This document shows positions 9,399-17,610 of a stretch of 45,627 nucleotides of DNA, piece by piece. Position numbers and translations under genes: made by a program. The notes under the pieces are model-generated. The model saw nothing but the letters and a program-made list of their open reading frames with translations. It made no database searches and was not told the DNA's origin. Location of the stretch: assembly GCA_947501025.1 (NCBI GenBank), contig CANMUM010000014.1, forward strand, positions 1-45,627. Reading direction: 5' to 3'. This DNA comes from an uncultured Paracoccaceae bacterium. GTDB taxonomy: Bacteria > Pseudomonadota > Alphaproteobacteria > Rhodobacterales > Rhodobacteraceae. Positions within the stretch are counted from its first letter, which is position 1; the number at the start of each line of letters is the position of its first letter.

Positions 9399-10169
9399 GC
9401 GTAGCTTTTCAGATATATCGGCGCCAGCAGCAACGATTTCACCATGCTTAAATGGGTTTTCTTCGTTTTCATATGAAGTCGTAAAACCACCAGCTTCACG
9501 CACAAGCAATTCACCCGCAGCGATTTGGAATGTATCGAGATGCTTGCTGAAATAACCATCAAAACGCCCAGCAGCCGTATAAGCAAGCTCAAGTGACGCA
9601 CAACCTAGGCGACGAATGATGGCTCCTTCGGCGATTGTGCGGGCTGTGGATTTAAGACCCATTTGGAATTCCTGCTTGCCTGTATCAGGTAAATTGGTTG
9701 CAAGCATCATATCTGAAAAATCAGTGCGACCCGAAACGCGCATACGGCGTTCGTTCATCCATGCGCCCGCACCTTTTTCTGCCACGAATAATTCAGACTT
9801 AATTGGATCATAAACCGCTGCCGCAATGATTTGCCCTTTGTTTTCAAGGGCAACAGAGATTGACCAATATGGAAGTGCGTGCACAAAATTATCTTTTCCA
9901 TCCAGTGGATTGATAATCCAATAGCGCGTTGGATCACTGCCATCGACACGGCCGCCCCACGCGCTTTCAACGCCGTAATTCGGACGACCTTCTTTAAGAA
10001 TCTCCTTAATGATTTTTTCGGCAGCAGATTCGCCCTTATTTACAAAGTCCAAAACGCCTTTGCGTGAGGCTTGCAAATTCTCAACTTCGAGATAATCACG
10101 CATCAAATTGCGTGCGCCCGCACGGACGGCTTTTATCATGAGTGTAAGATTTGCGCTTTGGTCAGCCAT
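9381..10169 (-). CDS. Inositol monophosphatase-family protein with altered metal ligands
   Basis: At 262 residues it has the full length and fold signatures of the SuhB/IMPase family. However, the residues that bind catalytic magnesium are changed. The GEES motif reads GVES (Val67 in place of the ligand Glu). DPxDGT reads NPLDGK (Asn87 for Asp, and Lys92 for the catalytic Thr), although Asp90 is kept. WDxAAG reads FQIAAG (Gln215 for Asp). The Asp of the earlier VTxxD motif is Glu. Structural motifs such as VREAGG are intact and the frame is open, so the protein is probably made. It may be a pseudoenzyme or have changed chemistry. It overlaps ygfZ convergently. Confidence 0.85.
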   Translation of the reverse strand: MADQSANLTLMIKAVRAGARNLMRDYLEVENLQASRKGVLDFVNKGESAAEKIIKEILKEGRPNYGVESAWGGRVDGSDPTRYWIINPLDGKDNFVHALPYWSISVALENKGQIIAAAVYDPIKSELFVAEKGAGAWMNERRMRVSGRTDFSDMMLATNLPDTGKQEFQMGLKSTARTIAEGAIIRRLGCASLELAYTAAGRFDGYFSKHLDTFQIAAGELLVREAGGFTTSYENEENPFKHGEIVAAGADISEKLRLIVKG

Positions 10170-10234
10170 GGAGTGCTCCTATTTCAAAGGCTCTATAGCT
10201 TGCTTTTGTTCAAAGTCCAAGTGCGAAATGAGAT

Positions 10235-10675
10235 TTAACTGGTCTGATTTTGAGTGTCGGGTGATTGTGAAATTTCAGCAGTTGAACGCGTTTCTTGAGA
10301 GGTGACTTGGTCATCATCGGTTTGCTCATCAATCCAATCAGCGGCTTTTTCAAGTATTTCTCGAGCTGTGTATTTTGGCTTATGGATCGGATCGATTGCG
10401 CGGACTATTCGCGCCGAGTTTGCAAGGGGAGAGATGACGCCTTTGGACATCATTTCACCGAGCATCATTTTGGCTTGTGATTGAGGGATGGCCATCTTTC
10501 TTGCCAGATCAACAACGCTTAAACTGGCGCTGGTACGGGCATGAAAAACACCTATACCATACATATAGCGATTATAGCCGATTGTCTGCGCCGCTGTGCC
10601 GCTCAATGAACCCATAGGGACGAGTGGAGCTGCTCCCATGGCTGCGAGGGATGTAAGAAAATGACGCCTATGCAT
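10235..10675 (-). CDS. Exported protein with Tat-like signal, paralogue of the next gene
   Basis: The family is unknown. Starting from the ATG at 10675 (a second ATG is at 10678), the protein begins MHRRHFLTSLAAMGAAP, a twin-arginine type signal. A conserved block follows: YNRYMYGIGVFHARTSASLS and KMAIPQSQAKMMLGEMMSKG. The tail is acidic, Ser/Gln-rich and probably disordered. It is clearly homologous to the upstream product (YNHHMFGHALAVVRSKGAIS, TAPQAEVIIGDLARKG). The start lies inside the end of the upstream gene, so translation is coupled. A longer frame to 10705 adds only a lysine-rich leader before the signal. Confidence 0.7.
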   Translation of the reverse strand: MHRRHFLTSLAAMGAAPLVPMGSLSGTAAQTIGYNRYMYGIGVFHARTSASLSVVDLARKMAIPQSQAKMMLGEMMSKGVISPLANSARIVRAIDPIHKPKYTAREILEKAADWIDEQTDDDQVTSQETRSTAEISQSPDTQNQTS

Positions 10676-11114
10676 CATATTCTTCTTCTTCAATTGCCGC
10701 TTCATTTTCTGTGGCCTCAGTGAGATTCTTTACAGTCTTACTGATATTTTTTGATTGATTATCAATGGCTTGAATTATTTTTGTGGGTGATGTGCTTGGC
10801 GCATTTGGGAACCAATTTGGCTTCACGGCATTGAGAATTCCGCTTGCAGAAAAACTGTTTGAGATCATGCCTTTTCGAGCTAAATCGCCAATGATGACTT
10901 CGGCTTGTGGGGCAGTGAAATGCATCGCCTTTTGGAACTCAGCAATCGAGATCGCGCCTTTTGAACGCACAACGGCAAGGGCGTGGCCGAACATATGATG
11001 ATTATATGCCGCGCCTGTTAACGGAACGGTGCTGGCGGATGCCGTGGACAAAGTGGGTATTGCAGGCGCCATGCCAAATGCCCCTAGAATCTGTAAAAAA
11101 TTGCGTCTTTGCAT
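10668..11114 (-). CDS. Exported protein with Tat-like signal (first of a tandem pair)
   Basis: This 148-residue protein starts MQRRNFLQILGAFGMAPAIP, a twin-arginine leader followed by a hydrophobic stretch and an Ala/Ser-rich cleavage region. The core of about 60 residues is predicted helical and shares YN-x3-G-x-A and a QAEVIIGDLARKGMIS helix with the downstream paralogue. This QA..xGxLxxKGxI pattern resembles a small winged-helix-like element, although in an exported protein. The C-terminus is polar and acidic (EEEEYDA). No catalytic motif is visible. The pair most likely arose by tandem duplication. Confidence 0.7.
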   Translation of the reverse strand: MQRRNFLQILGAFGMAPAIPTLSTASASTVPLTGAAYNHHMFGHALAVVRSKGAISIAEFQKAMHFTAPQAEVIIGDLARKGMISNSFSASGILNAVKPNWFPNAPSTSPTKIIQAIDNQSKNISKTVKNLTEATENEAAIEEEEYDA

Positions 11115-11339
11115 AGAGTAAATATGGGTATGATTTCGGTAAATTGCGAGCCTTATAACGGAATTGTTAACGGGTGCAATTTACCAAATATTCATATACC
11201 GTAATCGCACGGTAATTGGGCGGTAATCGGCAGGTATGATTTTGAGATTTTGAAAATAGAGTGGAGAGGTTAATTGTGAAAGTTCAGTTGAAAAATCTGA
11301 TTTTGTAATTAAGAATTGTTCAAAGTGATAGGGATCAGC

Positions 11340-12484
11340 ATGGAAGAAATGCAAATTGAATTTAATCGGCCAAAAAAATACAAGCTTATAAAAAGAATAG
11401 GTAGCGGTGCTTGTGGAGTGACGGTTCATCTGCATGACGAAGAACTTGATATTCAGATAGTAGCAAAAAAATTCAAGCCAATTATTGATAAAAACACTGA
11501 TTTAGTATTTTTCTTAGAGTTGTTAAATAGGTTTAAACAAGAAGCTCGAATTTTATTTCGTGTTAATCACCCAAATATTGTACGGGTGTTTAACTTTTAT
11601 AACTACCCTGATGATGACACAGCATTTATTTTGATGGAGTACGTAGAAGGCGAAAATATTCTTGAACACATCGAAGCGCATCCAAATGATGCCGCTTTGA
11701 TTTTTGAAAAGACAGTAAGTGGGTTTGCACATCTTGAAGAGCGACGTGTATTACATAGAGATATTCGGCCAGATAATATCTTGATTGGAAGTAATAATGA
11801 GCCAGTGATTTTGGATTCGGGAAAGTGGACATGACTGCGATTGAAGAGCAAGGTAAAAGTATTTCTTTAAATTGGTGGTGTGATACTCCAAATGAATTTG
11901 AAAAATCAGTTTATGATAAATGTACCGAAATATATTTTATAGGAAAAATTTTTGAAAAAGCTATTAAGGATTCTAATCTTGGAGAGTTTAAATATTTGGC
12001 ACTGGTTCGCGAAATGTGTAAATTTGATCCAGCTGAAAGAACCAATAGTTTTAAAGAAATTCAAAATAAAATAGCAAATGACCAATTCGCAGAATTGGAG
12101 TTTCATGAGAATGAGATTAAGGCATATAGGGATTTTGCAAATAGTTTGACATATGCGCTTGGTAAACTTAATTACGATTCATCCTGCCAAACAGATTACG
12201 GTATAATTGTTCCTAAGTTGCAGGATTTGTATAAATCCTCAATGCTGGAAGAGTACTTTCCAGATACCAATAAAGCGCTAAACATCTTTATTAAGGGAGG
12301 ATTTTCATATTATAAAGATAACAGAATCGAAATTTCAAAAATTAAAAGCTTTTTAAATTTGCTGGAAACTGTTCCTCGTGAAAAGCAGGATATATTGTTA
12401 CTTAACCTAGAAACTCGCATTAACGCTATAGCACGAAAGTTACCAAAAACTCTAAGTGACTATGATGATGAGATTCCATTTTAG
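11340..12484 (+). pseudogene. Ser/Thr protein kinase gene frameshifted at the DFG motif
   Basis: The first part (start ATG 11340, preceded by AGGGA) encodes a eukaryotic-type kinase N-lobe and catalytic loop. It has the glycine-rich loop IGSGACGVTV, the lysine in IVAKKF, a hinge FILMEYVEGENI and HRDIRPDNIL. The frame then reads VILDSGKWT and stops at 11834. A second frame carries DFGFGKV on the same bases, the C-lobe with KFDPAERTNSFKEIQNKI, and an uncharacterised tail of about 130 residues to 12484. Removing one copy of a 7-nt tandem repeat TTTTGGA from an ancestral VILDFGFGKV coding sequence gives exactly the observed bases. As it stands the gene would make a kinase lacking its activation segment. 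The DNA is more AT-rich than its neighbours. Confidence 0.8.
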
Positions 12485-12531
12485 GCACCATGCCCTGTAC
12501 CATTTATTCATTCCATCAAATTACAAAAAAG

Positions 12532-13371
12532 CTAGATCACGGGCGCTGCGCGGGGATCAATGTCATGTTTGATACATAATGCATTTAGGAAGCTGTTTTC
12601 GGGCAAATCGCCACCCGGGAAACGGCGCCTCAGTTTGCGTCTTAACAGTGAGCCAAATAAATGGACGGATAAGCAGTCATCAGGAATTTGGCGCTTTATT
12701 GCCATTTGCCGTCTAAAGACTTGGTTTATGGAGAAACCTTCCAATGGATAAAGGCTTTCTTTGGGCAATTGTTTGTCGATTTCTCCAGATTTTTTTAAAA
12801 AATAGGTGAGAGCAACAGGCCCCCAACTCCACATTGGCATATCGCATATATGTGCGTTTTGCTGTGATAGCAAAAAAGATTTTTGACGATCTGCACGATT
12901 TTGAAACGGCCAATTTTCGGGGAATTTGGGATAAGGGCTTTGTACAAAATCGATATATTCTCTTAGGCCCTCGGAGTCTTTTGGCAATACCAAAACGCCT
13001 GTAGCCAAGCGCGTTGGCACATCACCTGCGAAGATATAATCGAGCTCAGGGAATTTTTGCCAAGCATAGGCATCGCAATCCACCCAAATGGCGCCCGTTT
13101 TTACAATCATGTGGAGACGGAATTTGTCAGAAAATACAGCCGCATGACCGCGGGCTTTAAAATCATCAAAGATCTCTTGCGGAAGAATGTCTCGCCCGTC
13201 TTTTATAGTGACATTTTCGGGAACGCCTTCAAGTGGTTCGTAAGTATATATGCTCGTTGGGTGACCAAGATCAGCGAAAGATTTGAGGCATAATTGTTCA
13301 AGAAAACTTAATCGTGGCCCCATCCAATATGATGCGATTTCGCGGAGTTGGTTTGATGATGCTGTGTCCAT
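12532..13371 (-). CDS. Glycosyltransferase with DxD motif (GT32-like), second of a pair
   Basis: This 279-residue protein belongs to the DxD-containing sugar-transferase group. AIWVDCDAYAW (D98-x-D100) is the metal and nucleotide-sugar binding motif, preceded by FSDKFRLHMIV. The N-terminus (EIASYWMGPRLSFLEQLCLKSF) matches the pattern of the adjacent gene product, so the two are tandem paralogues. It probably transfers a hexose to a cell-surface polysaccharide; the sugar is unknown. The ATG directly abuts the stop codon of the upstream gene (TAAATG), indicating coupled translation. Confidence 0.78.
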   Translation of the reverse strand: MDTASSNQLREIASYWMGPRLSFLEQLCLKSFADLGHPTSIYTYEPLEGVPENVTIKDGRDILPQEIFDDFKARGHAAVFSDKFRLHMIVKTGAIWVDCDAYAWQKFPELDYIFAGDVPTRLATGVLVLPKDSEGLREYIDFVQSPYPKFPENWPFQNRADRQKSFLLSQQNAHICDMPMWSWGPVALTYFLKKSGEIDKQLPKESLYPLEGFSINQVFRRQMAIKRQIPDDCLSVHLFGSLLRRKLRRRFPGGDLPENSFLNALCIKHDIDPRAAPVI

Positions 13372-14178
13372 TTATTTTTTTCTTGCCAGTTTTTGCATGT
13401 TAATATTGTGCAGTTTTGCAACTTTCCACATGAAGCTTCCCTTTAATGCACGTCTTCTGAACCAGCCCGGGCGCACTTGCGAACACCAAATGTGCAATGA
13501 AAGCGTGTCTTCTGTAAAGCGGTCTTCGACGTTAATTAACGGATCCCAAAAACAATCGCTGAGATTAAAATGCACAGGGTAAAGCGCTGAGGGAGGCAGC
13601 TGATGAATAAGTTCGCCTGTTAAATCTAAAAAATGGGTGACTGCGCGCGGGCCGTATTTCAAAATGGGGTGCGCTTTTTTTTCTATAAATGCATCAACTT
13701 CTGGATCGACATCGGTAATCAAACCGAGCGATTTAAGCGCAAATTGGTGAAGGAGTTCGAGCGCGGGAGAGTTTTGCGGCAGTCCAAATACGCCATTATT
13801 GAGATTTCCAGCTGAACTCGACTCCAGTTTTTCAGGTGCTTCAGTTGCAAAAATATAATCAAGTCCCTCTGGGAATGGCTTGACGCAATAGGCATCGGTA
13901 TCAACCCAGATCACATTTTTATTTTTGAGCAATATTATTCGAAATAGGTCTGCACATGTACATGGCTGTCTTGCAACGAGTTTCGAGGATAGGCCTTCCA
14001 TTACGGTATCAACCGATGCGATTTTAACACCTTCTGGTACGATGATATTATCAATCATGTTGGGGGCTGTATAAAGCGTGACATTATGGCCGTTTCGAAT
14101 GTAACTCGCCAAGCAAATATGATGGATATAGTGCAGCGGCTGATTGCCCGTCCAATATGTGGCGACGTCTTTTAACAT
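13372..14178 (-). CDS. Glycosyltransferase with DxD motif (GT32-like), first of a pair
   Basis: This 268-residue paralogue of the downstream enzyme starts MLKDVATYWTGNQPLHYIHH. It has the conserved CTCADLFRIILLKNK helix and the NVIWVDTDAYCVKPFP motif (D93, D95). The pair may add side residues to a capsule, LPS or similar glycan, consistent with the polysaccharide exporter genes at 1693-3769. No membrane segment is seen, so the enzymes are probably cytoplasmic or peripheral. The efp terminator at 14231-14260 separates this gene from efp, so it probably has its own promoter in 14179-14230. Confidence 0.78.
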   Translation of the reverse strand: MLKDVATYWTGNQPLHYIHHICLASYIRNGHNVTLYTAPNMIDNIIVPEGVKIASVDTVMEGLSSKLVARQPCTCADLFRIILLKNKNVIWVDTDAYCVKPFPEGLDYIFATEAPEKLESSSAGNLNNGVFGLPQNSPALELLHQFALKSLGLITDVDPEVDAFIEKKAHPILKYGPRAVTHFLDLTGELIHQLPPSALYPVHFNLSDCFWDPLINVEDRFTEDTLSLHIWCSQVRPGWFRRRALKGSFMWKVAKLHNINMQKLARKK

Positions 14179-14230
14179 TTTATGCCCTGTTCAATTGTTG
14201 AGCATATTGTGGCGATTATTTTTAGAAGTT

Positions 14231-14260
14231 GCAAATAAAAAGCGCTCCAAAATGGAGCGC
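14231..14260 (-). terminator. Rho-independent terminator of efp
   Basis: A perfect GCGCTCCA/TGGAGCGC hairpin lies at 14242-14260. Read on the minus strand it is followed by TTTTTATTT, and it lies about 25 bases beyond the efp stop codon. Confidence 0.9.
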
Positions 14261-14285
14261 CGATATTTCTAATTGTTGAGCATCT

Positions 14286-14849
14286 TTATGCGCGTTCAAC
14301 ATATTCGAAAGTTTCTGTTGAAACGATGATATGCTCTTCTTCGCCCACAAATGGCGGAACCATAACGCGCAGGCCATTATCGAGAACGGCAGGCTTGAAT
14401 GATTTACTCGCGGTTTGCCCCTTCACAACTGGCTCAGTTTCAGCAACTTGGCATTTCACTTGCGAAGGTAGTGCGATATTCAGCGCCTCTTCTTCAAAAT
14501 ACTCAACCTGTGCCGTCATGCCGTCTTGCAAGAATGGGCGGCGATCACCGAGAAGTTCCGCGTCAAGCTCGATTTGTTCGAATGTTTCTGAATCCATAAA
14601 TGTCAGTTTTCCATCAGATTCAAAAAGGAATTGTTGGTCTTTTTGTTCAAGTTGAACCTTTTCGACTTTATCCGCAGAACGAAAGCGTTCGTTGAGTTTT
14701 GAGCCTGTGCGGAGATTTTTCATCTCAACTTGCGCGAATGCACCACCCTTGCCGGGCTTCACATGGCCAACCTTCACAACACCCCAAAGGCCGCCATCAT
14801 GTTCCAGCACGTTTCCAGTTTTTATCTCGTTACCATTAATTTTTGGCAT
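14286..14849 (-). CDS. efp: Translation elongation factor P
   Basis: The product of 187 residues is standard for EF-P, which binds stalled ribosomes and relieves pausing at polyproline stretches. The three-domain family pattern is clear: the KOW-like N-domain with [13 protein letters not shown], the middle OB domain, and a C-terminal OB domain ending in [20 protein letters not shown]. Lys34 at the loop tip (KPGKG) is the residue modified by EpmA in many bacteria. The ATG at 14849 is chosen because GAGGATATT precedes it; a longer open frame to 14906 would add a non-conserved leader. It has a strong terminator downstream. Confidence 0.95.
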   Translation of the reverse strand: MPKINGNEIKTGNVLEHDGGLWGVVKVGHVKPGKGGAFAQVEMKNLRTGSKLNERFRSADKVEKVQLEQKDQQFLFESDGKLTFMDSETFEQIELDAELLGDRRPFLQDGMTAQVEYFEEEALNIALPSQVKCQVAETEPVVKGQTASKSFKPAVLDNGLRVMVPPFVGEEEHIIVSTETFEYVERA

Positions 14850-15040
14850 AATATCCTCATGAATTTGCTTGTGTATTGCTATAAGGGGATTGCAGGGCAA
14901 GCGCAAGAATGCTCTTATCGCCGAAAAGGGTAGCTATGCTTTGTGTTGTTGTGGTTGATCGGCCAGTAAGGCTTATTGTGATGGGGCGAAATTTGAGGCT
15001 GAGTGATCTGAGGCTTTGAGATTTAGCTTTATAATACCAT

Positions 15041-15782
15041 TTAAAAGCTCGTGCAGATTGTTCTCTCTCTCTGGCCCATTTGTCTTGGGTCATTACCAGC
15101 ATAGGCGAGCACGAGTTCATGCTTGGGGTCGATAATGAGGAGCGCATGCCACATCGTATTCGAGCCATTATGCCAGTATTTTATGTGATTATCTGCCGTT
15201 TCATCAACTACCCAACCATAGCCATAATCAAGATCACTTCCCAATGATATATAAGGGACAAAAAGCTCGGAGCCTTCTGCGTGACGTTTAAGCATGTTTT
15301 GTCCATATCGCGCGAGATCAGGGATATTCATATGTATCCCCCCAGCGGGACGCATGATATCAGGATTGTCTGAGATGGCTGCGCCATCATTATTTATCGG
15401 TTTTGGAGATCGAATCCAACGTGACCTGTGACCAAGAGGCGCGTTACCAAGGGGCGCGCCATAACCAGCGCTACGTAAACCCATTGGCTGAAACAACCAG
15501 TCTTGCATCAGAGTTTCCCAAGCTTTTCCGCTCCAATTCTCCAAAAGATAGCCAATGATGACATAACCCCAATTGCTGTAGCGGAGTTTTGCTGATTGAG
15601 CCAATATGAAACGCATCGTCTGATTTTATACAGTCGGTTGAGTTTTGATATTTTTTGCCAGAAACGACATGACACTGACTTATTCCGTTACAAATGACAA
15701 GAGAAGCACCAATTTTTGTGTGTTTGTCGAGCCAGTTTTGAAGTTGCAATTTATCGAGATTTTTCAGCAAAAGCCTCTCCAT
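15041..15782 (-). pseudogene. Beta-lactamase family (class C-like) serine hydrolase, inactivated
   Basis: The N-terminal piece (from 15782) ends at the catalytic motif FHIGSISKT (SxxK). The frame then changes and continues directly at SAKLRYSNWGYVIIGYLLE (YxN motif) and later YWHNGSNTMWHALLIID (HxG). In intact relatives some 80 residues separate SxxK from YxN; here they are almost adjacent and out of frame, so an internal deletion caused the damage. The 3' end may also be shifted, since the reading between 14940 and 15080 continues in another frame. The original enzyme would have been a penicillin-binding-type hydrolase or esterase. Confidence 0.8.
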
Positions 15783-15930
15783 AGCTTATTTATCTCGATT
15801 TTTGCACAAGCCGTTTATTCATGCAAATGTAAATTTATATGTTTTTTGACGATCTGTGACGCAATTATGTTGAAAATTTCGGTAGACTATCGTTTGGTGC
15901 TGTCATTGGTTCTGGTTTTTTGGAGAGAAT

Positions 15931-17178
15931 ATGAAATTTAACATATTGAATATGATCAAAGGCAGTTTGGGCAGCAATAATCGGCAGTTCCACTTGCGCG
16001 ATCCTGAACCCAAATCTCATTATGATGTGATCATTATCGGTGGCGGTGGGCATGGTTTGGCTGCGGCCTATTATCTTGCTAAACATCATGGAATGACCAA
16101 CGTGGCTGTGCTTGAAAAAGGTGATTTTGGAAGTGGTTATGTTGGCGATAATCGGACAATTGTGCAGGCGAATTATCATCTTGATGGCAATAGTGAGTTT
16201 TATTCGCATAGCATGAAATTATGGCAGAATGCTAAAAAAGAGCTCAATTGCAATGTCATGCTGAAGAAGTGCGGTGTGCTGAATTTATGCTATTGCGAAG
16301 AGCAGTTCGATTTTTTTGCGCGACGTGGCAATGCGATTATCGCACAAGGTGATGAAGCTGTTCTGATGAACCGTGAGATGGTGCGCGAACAAGTTCCGCA
16401 GCTTAATTTCGATGATGCGAGATTTCCGATCTATGGCGGGCTTTGGCAAAAAAATGCAGGTACTGCCAGTCATGAAGCGCTTGCAATGGGTTATGCGTTT
16501 GAGGCCGATCAACGCGGCGTTGATCTTATTCAAAACTGCGAAGTTACTGGTATGATTATTGAAAATGGCCAGATAAAAGGCGTTGACACAACGCGCGGGA
16601 AAATTATGGCGGGCAAGGTCGGGATATCTGTAGCTGGTGAAGCCGCTAGGCTTAGACAAATGGCGGGGATGAATTTGCCGATCGCAAGCCATATGTCGCA
16701 AATTTATCAAACCGAAGCGCTTAAGCCGATCTTAGATTGCGTCGTGACCTTCGGCATGGGGCCATCTTATATAAACCAATCGGATAATGGCGGGATTGTA
16801 CTGGGCAGCGGTTTGGATTTTCACGATTTAAATATTTCTGGTACTGGTCTATCGACACTCGAAAATATTGCAGAGATGGGCATGGCGATGTTCCCAGCGA
16901 TTGGGCGCGCCAATGTGCAGAGATCATGGGGTGAAATTGTTGATTTAACGATGGATGGCTCGCCGATAATCGACAAAACTCATATTGGGGGGCTTTATCT
17001 CAATGGTGGCTGGGGTCATCACGGTTTCAACGCGATGCCTGCTTCTGGAAGTTGTTTTGCACATTTGCTCGCGACAGAACGCCCAAGTGAATTTGCAACC
17101 AAGCTGCGGCTTGATCGTTTCGAACGTGGATATATTTTGGATGAAGAAGGGAAGGGCGTGCCCTCGTATAGATTTTAG
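15931..17178 (+). CDS. soxB: Sarcosine oxidase beta subunit-like FAD oxidoreductase
   Basis: At 415 residues this is the normal length of SoxB, the subunit of heterotetrameric sarcosine oxidase that oxidises N-methylglycine. The dinucleotide fold VIIIGGGGHGLAAAYYLA (33-50) is intact. His181 in NAGTASHEALAMGYA occupies the position of the histidine that carries covalent FMN in SoxB. The C-terminal flavin-contact region is YLNGGWGHHGFNAMPASG. The start has GGAGAG 5 bases upstream. The usual partners SoxD and SoxG are absent, and SoxA is represented only by its C-terminal half at 18738. Dimethylglycine or another N-methyl amine is an alternative substrate. Confidence 0.85.
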   Translation: MKFNILNMIKGSLGSNNRQFHLRDPEPKSHYDVIIIGGGGHGLAAAYYLAKHHGMTNVAVLEKGDFGSGYVGDNRTIVQANYHLDGNSEFYSHSMKLWQNAKKELNCNVMLKKCGVLNLCYCEEQFDFFARRGNAIIAQGDEAVLMNREMVREQVPQLNFDDARFPIYGGLWQKNAGTASHEALAMGYAFEADQRGVDLIQNCEVTGMIIENGQIKGVDTTRGKIMAGKVGISVAGEAARLRQMAGMNLPIASHMSQIYQTEALKPILDCVVTFGMGPSYINQSDNGGIVLGSGLDFHDLNISGTGLSTLENIAEMGMAMFPAIGRANVQRSWGEIVDLTMDGSPIIDKTHIGGLYLNGGWGHHGFNAMPASGSCFAHLLATERPSEFATKLRLDRFERGYILDEEGKGVPSYRF

Positions 17179-17217
17179 ATTGAAGAGAATTTTTAGAGGC
17201 CGAAAGGATTTAGTTAT

Positions 17218-17610
17218 ATGATAAAGGGTGGCTGTTATTGTGGAAAAATCCGTTTTGAAGTTGCGGGTGATATTCGACCTGTTGTGTATTGCCATTGCGG
17301 TCAATGTCGTAAGATGAGCGGGCATTTCTTTGCAGCAAGTGCAGCGAATATTGCAGATTTTTCTGTGACGGGTGACGTGAAATGGTTCGCATCCTCAAAT
17401 GAAGCTAAGCGCGGGTTTTGTAGCGATTGTGGAACACAATTATTTTGGAAGCTACATAAAGAAGATCAGATTTCGATTGTAGCTGGCGCATTCGATACAG
17501 GCACTAAACTTGTGGCGCAAAAGCATATTTTTGTGGATGAAAAAACAGATTATTACGAAATTAATGACGGCTTACCACAATTCTCAGCAGATGGAGAACC
17601 TATAAGATGA
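17218..17610 (+). CDS. GFA-family zinc protein (glutathione-dependent formaldehyde-activating type)
   Basis: This 130-residue protein carries the complete cysteine pattern of the GFA/CENP-V zinc fold: GGCYCGKIRFEV, YCHCGQCRKMSG and GFCSDCGTQLFW. The founding enzyme, from Paracoccus, was proposed to speed addition of formaldehyde to glutathione, though many members have other roles. Its place between soxB and the SoxA-like gene makes a formaldehyde-linked function attractive, because N-demethylation releases a C1 unit. Its stop overlaps the next start by 4 bp. It sits where SoxD, also a zinc protein, might be expected, but it is not homologous to SoxD by eye. Confidence 0.85.
   Translation: MIKGGCYCGKIRFEVAGDIRPVVYCHCGQCRKMSGHFFAASAANIADFSVTGDVKWFASSNEAKRGFCSDCGTQLFWKLHKEDQISIVAGAFDTGTKLVAQKHIFVDEKTDYYEINDGLPQFSADGEPIR

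Noticed and set aside
11810-11834. Programmed -1 frameshift in the kinase gene
   Set aside because: There is no X XXY YYZ slippery heptamer in the reading frame and no clear downstream structure. Slipping would also omit two residues before DFG, whereas a 7-bp repeat loss explains the sequence exactly.
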